The notes under the pieces are model-generated. The model saw only the letters and a program-made list of their open reading frames with translations, was not told the origin of the DNA and did no database searches. Of a DNA stretch of 64,000 nucleotides, positions 51,505-64,000 are shown in pieces. Origin of the DNA: Lamellibrachia columna (lineage: Eukaryota; Annelida; Polychaeta; Sabellida; Siboglinidae); the NCBI GenBank assembly GCA_963662155.1, contig OY759272.1, forward strand, positions 42,729,210-42,793,209. Direction: 5' to 3'. Position 1 is the first letter of the stretch. The number at the start of each line of letters is the position of its first letter. Both the position numbers and the translations under genes were made by a program.

Positions 51505-53870
51505 CCGTACATCCTCACACTGGTGATGACCTTTGACCATGTACTGTGCTGCTAGTTTCTTTAACCATTGTTATTAATTGCAGTTAACACATTCAGCTGG
51601 CTAGCTTGTGGTTGCCGTCCATGTCCAAACAGAGTTAGGTCCAGTAACCGTACATGTGCAACGCTGAGTTGTCATTGCTGCCATGGGAGTAACGTCTCCT
51701 TGGTCCACATTATATCTCGCACACGCCACCTTTGACACTGTCACTGATGCCAAAACTCCATCCTCAACTATTTGGCCTATCGTGAATCCGGTTCGTTGAT
51801 GTCCAAATATGTAACATCCGCAGTTTTAAAATGCCTATTTTTTTCTCAAATCATTGAAAAAATTTACTTTAGTCGTTAGATCTGGTAACGCTCAAAATAG
51901 TGGATATCCAAAATGGTAAACACTATGCGGGTCAGAGCTGATGATGGGCGTGACCTCCATCCTCTCGCCGATCACGTGACAAAGTTACGAAATTTCACCA
52001 ATGGTGACATTCGTGAGTTTTCAGCGTTTCCATTTTTACTTCAGTAAATGTTTGACCAGACATTAAGTAATTTAATAGTTTGTCTGACGATTTTACAAAA
52101 ACTACAAACAACAGTTGCACACACGAGCTAGTCTGTTGCAGTGGATACTAGGTAGGCTTGATATTTCGCGAAATGAATTTAAAATGAGACTAGCAAAATA
52201 AATCGAATTAAATGACATCCTGTAGTGTCATACAGCGATATCTTGATATCACCCCTAGCGCCCTTCGCCTTGCGATTTTTAGATGTGCGATATATATGTA
52301 TGTATTAACCAGATGAACATTGCTCGTGCAATGCCATTGACTACGCCTGTGTCTCGTTGTGCCAATATCTATGGGTCCCCTAAATGGGGACCAGTGAAAT
52401 AGGTACTTTGAATCATGACATGACGCGCGTAAGTAATTTATCAGCATCATGTCCAGTGGTTAATTCTGGCTTCATATCACATGACTATTTTTTTTGGGAC
52501 ATATATCTGTATATTTTATTGTTAAACAATGTCCTTCTCGTGATGGCTAAGTCCTGTTCTGGAATGTATTTAATGATTTACACGAGCGTTGGCGTAAACA
52601 TTACGTACGTGTTCATTGCACTGCTGACTCGACCCCCTAAACATACTTTACAATGTACTTATGATACTACCTCTAAACGTACTTTACAATGTACTTATGA
52701 TACTACCCCTAAACATACTTTACAATGTACTGATGATGTGCCCCCAAACATATTTGAATATGCATGCATTACGATGACCTCTAAGTTTGATATCTTCCTG
52801 CGGTCGACCTCTAAAGGTCATTCTTAACACAATGGCATTAACCCTCTAACCACCAAGGACACTGTCGAGACGATCCCGTGACTCCGTACATGTTACGACT
52901 GCCTTAAGCACCACCTATCACCTGCAAGCCAAAACGGCTGCATGTATAATAACACATTACACCACAAACAATAGATGGTTGAAACATGACTCTTCGTGAG
53001 TGGTTCCCATGAAGGGCCCATGGAGGTCGGTGCACATAATTTAGTTAATTTACATCTTGCTAGCTAAGACGGGAAACCTTAAATTGTGTTAATTTGTCAT
53101 TTCGCTATATCTGATTTTTTATGACGTCATTTGAGGAATGGCTAAACCAATTACAACTCGCGTAGCTATATTCGCTCATTAATTAAAGCATGGTCTGTCT
53201 ATAAGTAGTTAACTATATCTGATCCATCACTATGAAGAGTAGACTCTAGACTGCTAGCGAGGGTCGTTTCCACGTACTTCCATACCGTGTCCACTCAAAG
53301 ATTATTCATGGAATAATCAAGAAATGTCCACAGAATAGACAATACAGGTATTCCACTTAATAGAATCACTTACTGAATTACAATTTGCAGACTTCTTAGA
53401 GCATTTGAATGCGCCTTCAAGTGTAGCCGTGAAATGTACATTCTCATTTGAATACATTTGCATATGAATTCGTCCTCCAAACCTATGATTTTTCAAAAGC
53501 CCAATTATATGCATTTCAAATGCAAAAGTAGGCCTAACTAATTATTTGAATAATTACCATCGTAACTTAGATTCTCCACAATAAAAATTAAACTACATCT
53601 ACATTCCCTGATTTGTGAATTCGGTTTCACGACAGCATACTCTTTGTCAGACTTTAAAACAGTGCTCCGTAGTGAGCAGAATCCTCCGCTATTCATGGGA
53701 TCATTGTCTCACCTGTGATTTAACTTTCATAACATGCTCTTTGAAAACGTGGTCTGTAATGAGCAGATTACGGAATCATTTCCACTTTCACAACCATTCA
53801 TGTATGTGCTATCTATTATTTAATATAAACTCAAAACATTGCTGTCACGTTCTGCTACGTCAAACAGCTG
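51505..53870. other. No recognisable gene; small tandem repeat
   Basis: A 36-bp unit with ACTTTACAATGTACTTATGA occurs about three times at 52,635-52,745. The remainder is featureless to me. Confidence 0.4.
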
Positions 53871-53873
53871 ACG

Positions 53874-54098
53874 TTCTTCAACGGCTGTATCGTCCTGAAC
53901 GTTCTTCAACGGCTGTATCGCCCTGAACGTTCTTCAACGGCTGTATCGTCCTGAACGTTCTTCAACGGCTGTATCGCCCTGAACGTTCTTCAACGGCTGT
54001 ATGGTCCTGAACGTTCTTCAACGGCTGTATCGCCCTGAACGTTCTTCAACGGCTGTATCGTCCTGAACGTTCTTCAACGGCTGTATCGTCCTGAACGC
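53874..54098. repeat. 28-bp minisatellite, about 8 copies
   Basis: Unit AACGGCTGTATCGTCCTGAA plus CGTTCTTC, with C/T and G variants in the middle. Confidence 0.95.
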
Positions 54099-56730
54099 AG
54101 GTCGAGACACCGTGTCGCGTCCATCAAGTATCCCCGAGACTTCGCGAAGCAGAAACACAAGCACGGTCACCCCCCGCGGGGGGAGGGGAGGCGTGGTAAA
54201 GCGAATTGCTTGAAAAAAAAATCACAATGCGAAGGACGCTAAGGGGTGGTCTCAAAATAGTGTTGTACGGCACTCCACGAAGCCAACGACATTTAACGAC
54301 TTTTAGAGTTACATCGCAATTGCCCCTGGATCTGGATTCTTGTTAAATGTAAGTTAGTTTTATAACCAGAAGATTGTTTACTAGTCGTGTTAAATATTTA
54401 TTATCTTGCATCTAAATTATATATAATTATATCGTTCCTGTACATTAAAAGCGGACATTTTGGTAAATGTGAAGATTTTTGTTAGAAATTAGATGGCGGA
54501 TGTAATCACAAATATTTTGCCGACCAGACGGCGAAGTTCGTAGTCTCGCTTATACGACTCTCGCTCGGCTTCGTGAATCCTCCGAGAAGAGTTTGACAGC
54601 AGAGGCGTGGTCGCGTTGTTACCTACTGTCACCACTCCATTTTGTGTAGGCGTTCCCGTGAAGCGCCAGCAGCCAATCAGTGTCTACACTAAAAATGTTT
54701 TGCCTGGTTTAACTTTTCAGTCGGAGTTGTGTCAATATAATAAATGGTTAAAGTTAATCATCGTAATTAGCTAATTATGTATACACGCAGAATCTGAGTG
54801 CATTCAGATGAAGATGTATGCGACAAAAGGTGGCGCCACAGCGCGTAGCTTGGATAATCGAGGCTACCAAGTTCGGCGACGAGAGCGACATCTGCCGCAT
54901 AATTTCGAAGCTCTTCTACGCCGTCAACGATCAAAGCAGGTGACGTCTCCTGCTTTTGGAAATTCTTTTTCTTTTTGGTCAATTTCGTAACATAACATTC
55001 CAACATATTTATTGCAGGTGGACTGTGCAGCAAATTCATTAATAGTGCGAGTCGAGACTGCATCGAAGATGATGAAATATGAGCAATGCAATGCTTATGT
55101 AGCGATTTCATGCGACTGCCACTTCAGTAGTAGAGGCAAAAGCATCTCATGTTTTGGATGACGATGGTTAGCGGTGTCACCAAGAATATTATTGTGGTAA
55201 TGGTGTGGTGGTAATGGTTATAACATTTATATTGAAACATTTGTGCAAGCCACATATTATGTTGAAAATTGTCCTGGCTTATTTCTGGCACAAAGTGTTA
55301 GGGTTGAAGAAGTTCATCATGTGGGAACAAGACTTATAGTACTAATTGCTACGATTAGTAGAATTGTCACGGTCTATGTATAAACATTTCAGTGATGTAA
55401 TCTTGGGGCGTGCAGGTTGAAAACGCTTATCTGCGGGATGCTAACATTCTTCGGGTGGAATACTTCCTTTTCTGGTAGTTAGTGGGCCAGTGCATGTGCT
55501 TGTATCACATCAACAGGGAGTTTTCCTCCTACATATTTCAACAATGTAGATGAACATTGTCATGTGGCTGAATCAGTTTAGAGCAGAGGCAAACATAAAA
55601 ATGCACAATTCTCAATAATCCACCGGTGCTTGTCGTGGGTGGAAATGTTGAATTCAGTATTCTATGTTTGGATGCGCTACTTCCTCAGCTTCCAAACTTA
55701 AAACATACATGTACATGGATATACCTGAAGTAAATAGTTACTTGTAAATAATAACGTTATGCTCAACAAACAAGTCAAAGCAGATATCTTAAATAAGATT
55801 ATTTCTTTAATTTACCAGGCACCTGCCACCTAGTGATGTCCGGCTGCTTAAAAGCAGTCATGAGCTGCTATCATGCGAGCAACCTCAAAATAACAAGACA
55901 GGCAAAGAAAAACCCCGCTGGAATATCGTCATGTGATTTATTTTCGAATTGTTCTTCTAAACAAAAAACCCCATATTTTTAACGGTGTCGCTGCAATAAA
56001 TTAATTACAAGTTGAATAAAACATTTACAGTGCAGTGACAATTAATTAATCAGATCCTACCCCCACCCCTGCAGTATTGACCCCAGACATTACTGCAAAT
56101 GCTTTTCGTTAGTTGTGGAAGTTTTAGAAAGATGTTACTGATGCAAGTTAATAACACAGCAACCAGCTAACTGGGCGATATTTACTGGACTACATGATAC
56201 ACACAACTCTTGTCACCACCAACATGACAATGACACACTGGATACTAGGGTGACACCGTTACTGACAAGTGTAGTTAAAATGGGCAGCGTTTACCATTGG
56301 GAGAATGTACAAAGTAGTCCAACGGTAGACATCGCACGATGCGCTGTTGCCAGCAAACAATAGAACAGTCCACGCACGGCTGCAGCTCGCCCCTGTGGGG
56401 TGCGAGCCGGTCGTGCGGCTGTGAGAGCGTAGCAGGACTAGTTGCAGCATTGACACTAACACAAATATATGAATCGCTGTCTGTCCGGTGCACACTGTCC
56501 ACTACACTGACTGGCGACTCACAGCGAACCCGCCTCCTGCAACAAACGGCACGCAATCACATTCATTTCATCATTCATCGATCCTCTTGCGAGGTAGTTG
56601 GCAGAACTGATGGACAGTCGTCACGGAAGCTTCTGCAGTGGTTCACAAGAGATGGAGTCCACGACAGGTTACAAATCTATGCTGTGTGGGATTTTTTTTA
56701 CCTCCCCTGACACAGACACCAGACTGAAGG
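54099..56730. other. No recognisable gene
   Basis: Frames near 54,767-55,111 and 56,259-56,710 were examined on both strands; no domain or splice partner was convincing. Confidence 0.4.
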
Positions 56731-56734
56731 GACC

Positions 56735-56880
56735 AACGGCTTTTAGTGTCTTTTCAGAAAGACACTGGCAAAGTGGGGTGAACGAAGTAGACCCGGCTTT
56801 TAGTGTCTTTTCAGAAAGAAGTGGGCAAAGTAGGGAGAACGAAGTTGACCAAGTTTCGAAAGGCCAACCCTGGTCCAGGG
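56735..56880 (-). mobile_element. Partial SINE, body duplicated
   Basis: On the minus strand TTCGTTCACCCCACTTTGCC followed by AGTGTCTTTCTGAAAAGACA matches the body of the 11,601-12,486 SINE. It appears twice in tandem and lacks the tRNA head. Confidence 0.6.
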
Positions 56881-56954
56881 ATCGATGGTACGGTGCTCTG
56901 GTAAAGCCAATGCGCCATGCAAAAACATCCATCACCATCAAACATCCATCACCA

Positions 56955-57215
56955 TCATGCCATCACCTGGCAATCACACAATGCGTGAACGCCATCACCT
57001 GGCAATCACACGAGTGCACGCCATCACCTGGCAATCACACAATGTGTGCACGCCATCACCTGGCAATCACACAATGCGTGCACGCCATCACCTGGCAATC
57101 ACACAATGCGTGCACGCCATCACCTGGCAATCACACGTCTGCACGCCATCACCTGGCAATCACATGTGTGCACAATCTGGCAATCACACAATGTGTGCAT
57201 GCCATCACCTGGCAA
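56955..57215. repeat. 32-bp minisatellite, about 8 copies
   Basis: Unit CATCACCTGGCAATCACACA plus ATGCGTGCACGC, with some shortened units. Confidence 0.95.
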
Positions 57216-57789
57216 TCAACTGGATCAGTTGGAGAGTGATTTTTACAAAAGTGGACCAGTCAATTTTATACAAGTTGATTGGTTGGAAACTCAGTCAATG
57301 TTACATAACTGGTTCGGTTGGATAATCATTATTACATGCACATATCAGTTGGCAGGTTTATATTACGAGTGGATCAAGATCCACTTTGTAACAGATATGT
57401 AATGATTCGCCATGACACCTACATGCTCACATCATAAATGAGATACGAAATACCAATTGTACATTTAATATATTCATTTACACGATATTACACTTGTGTT
57501 TGAATTTTAAATTGGGTTAGTTGATTTTGATTGTTGGCGTTTCTCGTCCACTACCTGGTTAAAATAAATAAGCCGGTGACCTAAAATCGTATTAATGAAG
57601 ATACAGTCAACATGTTTTCATTTAGGCCATTGTCTGTGGACTGACACACAAACACAGGGAGCCAAAGAGGTTAGTTAGTATCTCAGTATAACAAATTTAG
57701 CTGCACAAATGTTTACATCCACATACACCTTTGTGAAAGAGCACCAGAACTATCCTACTCACATCTTCTTATATATGTCTGCTGATGCT

Positions 57790-61532
<3,743 letters not shown>

Positions 61533-61544
61533 CTACAAAATACA

Positions 61545-62038
61545 CCACACAGTCAATCATCCGTGTAACAATCAATGTTTCATGTTGATCAGACAAAATA
61601 CACCAAGATGTCAAATTGTCAATCATCCGTGTAACAGTCAATGTTTCATGTTGACCAGAGACAAAATACACCAAGATGTCAAATTGTCAATCATCCGTGT
61701 AACAGTCAATGTTTCATGTTGACCACAGACAAAATACACCAAGATGTCAAATTGTCAATCATCCGTGTAACAGTCAATGTTTCATGTTGACCACAGACAA
61801 AATACACCAAGATGTCAATCATCCGTGTAACAGTCAATGTTTCATGTTGACCACAGACAAAATACACCACAATGTCAAATTGTCAATCATCTGTGTAACA
61901 GTCAATGTTTCATGTTGATCACAGAAAAAATACACCATGATGTCAATCATCCGTGTAACAGTCAATGTTTCATGTTGACCACAGACAAAATACACCACAA
62001 TGAAAGTCATCTGTGTAACAGTCAATGTTTCATGTTGA
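61545..62038. repeat. About 68-bp minisatellite, 8 copies
   Basis: The unit contains ACAAAATACACCAAGATGTC and CATCCGTGTAACAGTCAATG. Some units lack an internal 13-bp block (AAATTGTCAATCA-type). A further unit lies at 63,885-63,945, beyond the inserted transposon. Confidence 0.95.
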
Positions 62039-63880
62039 CAGGGTTCGTAGGGATTTGCTGGCTTCAAATATAAGGACCTTATAAGGACTTCTAAGGACCT
62101 TTTTTCACTGTTATAAGGACCATCTACGGCATGCTAGGAAAAATATTTAGTACACGTGACTTTGATTGACAACATGGCTGCCTGCAGTACACGATAATGT
62201 CCGGTAAATTAGACATAGCTAGTGAGTTCGTTTCTTTAAGGTATCACATTTACAGCACATGTTCATGCGAGAAAAAAAAAGATAAATATGCAATATTTGT
62301 TTAGAATATATGAACTTTTTTAAGTTCAATAACAATTTTGCTTTTGTAATTTTAGGAAATTATATATTTTATTTTGAATTAAAAACATTGTCGAAAAAAA
62401 ATCCAGTGTTTTTCATTATAAATATCTTCATTACAAATAAAGTAAACAAGTTATTATAAATATAAGGTTGTTATTGCATGGAGAGAGTAATGCTGAATAT
62501 AACAATGTAAACCTGATTGACATGACTTTAATATTACCAGAGTTCTACGAATTACAAATTTATAAAAATGCATTTTTTTGTAAATGGCTGACAATGATTG
62601 GATATCAGAATCAGAAGTAAATTTATTTGATCTGCCTGTTCAAGCATTCAATAATAATATATCAGTATATAATTATTAGTATATAATTATTATAAGTATA
62701 TATAATTATAAGATATATAATTATAAAATATTACCATATACAGAGAGGATCATGGAGACTCCCACAGACTTATTAAAAGTTGCTACCATAGGAGCTACCC
62801 GTCGGCGATTACGATTGGACAATTAATTCAGGAATTATTGTGTCGTTATTATTATACAATAGAAATTGAAGTGTCGTGTATCTGATAACATCAATCAGGA
62901 TTGATAAAATAAATAGAAAGCCATGTTTCCAAATGTGTAACTTTTTCTCAGGTCACCCATGGACAGACTACATAAATTTTTTTAAATGATGAGCTCAATT
63001 TGTTAATCTCAGGAACAACCAAGAAACAACTAGACAGTAACAGAGTCCACAAGACAAACAAAGTTCCACAACATTCAGTCAAATCCGCCAGCCTCATATG
63101 CTGGCCCTTCTTCCTCCTCGGCGCTTGACCTGTGCCACCGTTCTACTCCCAACTCTGCCGTCGGCCCCAGCAACCGTATCCAGCGTCCGCGGTGTCGCTG
63201 ACTCATCTGAATTTGAAGATCCCTTCTGCAGTTGCTGTATCTGGCTGATTCACCTCAGAAAATGTCCTATTTCTCTTTCTTTTTCTGCCCAAATACATGC
63301 TTTGTGGAAAATGTATTCGCTCCGACTCGATCATAACTTTCGTTAGACGCCATCGTTGTTTACACTCGGAAATAGCAACATTTTGCATTGTGGGAGATCA
63401 CGTGTCATATATGCCAATGTCCGTGCCATATATGGAATCACCACGTGGTTGCAAGCTTAACATTGTGGGCAACCACACGTCATATATGCAAATATGTGAA
63501 TTTACGGCAGCGTTGCTAAGGTCTAAACATCGCATATTTGTTCTTGTTCTCTGTCTTGAGAATCAAAACAGGATTATTACTTTATAGGGGCACACTATAT
63601 TCAATAATAAAAGTGATTTAGAGGTACGTAATCGTTATAAAAATGAACTTTATTGATAATTAACATACAAAGCTATCGGAATATGGAGGAAACACATTTT
63701 GAGAATATTTTTTTCTAAATACGTAATATCAGCTGCGGTGTCTGGCCTTAAGTAAAAGATTACCTTTTTACTGAAAATGAGCACTTACAAGTACCGCTGG
63801 ACTAATATAAGGACTTAGGCCTTATTTAGAAAAAAATCAAATATAAGGACTTAGGACGTGAAAGGACCCTACAAACCCTG
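62039..63880. mobile_element. 1.84 kb hAT-like non-autonomous element
   Basis: The termini are CAGGGTTCGTAGGG on the left and CAGGGTTTGTAGGG inverted on the right. Subterminal repeats of ATAAGGAC follow inside both ends. The CAGGG start fits hAT elements. The flanking 8 bp (CATGTTGA and GCTGGTGA) agree at only five positions, so the target duplication is poor. No transposase recognised inside; a minus-strand frame at 63,098-63,388 shows a basic segment (QVKRRGGRRA) of unknown origin. Confidence 0.7.
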
Positions 63881-63884
63881 GCTG

Positions 63885-64000
63885 GTGACAGACAAAATAC
63901 ACCACGATGAGAGTTATCTGTGTAACAGTCAATGTTTCATCTAGATCAGTCACATAACATGACAAAAACTGACTCTCCGACACCTGTCCATCTGCGTAAT
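63885..64000. repeat. Resumed minisatellite, then intron sequence
   Basis: One more unit of the 61,545-62,038 array. The last 55 bases show no PP2A exon that I can recognise. Confidence 0.6.

Noticed and set aside
54767..55111. Minus-strand frame with EELRNYAADVALVAELGSLD
   Set aside because: It looks protein-like, but I found no family, and the opposite strand is also open here; not enough support to call a gene.
63950..64000. Next upstream PP2A-A exon at the window edge
   Set aside because: The minus-strand reading (ITQMD before a GTGTCG) does not match the residues expected before VIGIKQL.

Overview
Single 64 kb window of animal genomic DNA: genes are split by GT-AG introns, coding density is low, and non-LTR retrotransposon debris, DNA transposons, microsatellites and more than a dozen unrelated minisatellites are everywhere. 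The PP2A scaffold and GCNT-type glycosyltransferase genes show it is metazoan. A marine invertebrate, perhaps a lophotrochozoan such as a mollusc, is my guess from overall character; no sequence feature fixes the phylum.

Layout. 1-17.9 kb: repeat-rich DNA holding a divergent member of a small secreted-peptide family (exon 1 at 5.3 kb, exon 2 at 7.4 kb, + strand), several LINE remnants, a tRNA-type SINE whose box A has expanded into a 21-bp minisatellite (11.6-12.2 kb) and a decayed LINE on the minus strand (14.2-17.9 kb). 18-26.2 kb and 27.1-38.6 kb: a direct tandem segmental duplication. Each copy has a three-exon gene on the + strand for a short secreted four-cysteine peptide, with a 60-copy 20-bp minisatellite in its last intron, followed by a convergent GCNT-family glycosyltransferase on the minus strand. 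The second copy's glycosyltransferase is intact (seven coding exons, 33,545-40,739, 519 aa, all splice phases agree); the first copy's is a pseudogene. 41.1-45.2 kb: a 4.1 kb terminal-inverted-repeat DNA transposon with a decayed THAP domain and a 12-bp target-site duplication. 46-57.7 kb: no gene recognised, mainly minisatellites, AT tracts and SINE/LINE scraps. 57.8-64 kb: the last six coding exons of the PP2A scaffold subunit A (minus strand, start beyond the window), with minisatellites in its introns and a 1.84 kb hAT-like element inserted in one of them.

The most notable item is the peptide family: three genes share signal peptide, intron position and phase, and a C-x2-C-x6-C-x6-C core, and I cannot assign them to a known family. 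The duplication carrying two of them is almost identical from the promoter onward but clearly diverged just upstream, which suggests gene conversion. The GCNT enzyme (Golgi O-glycan branching) and PP2A scaffold are housekeeping-type genes with no evident functional link to the peptide.
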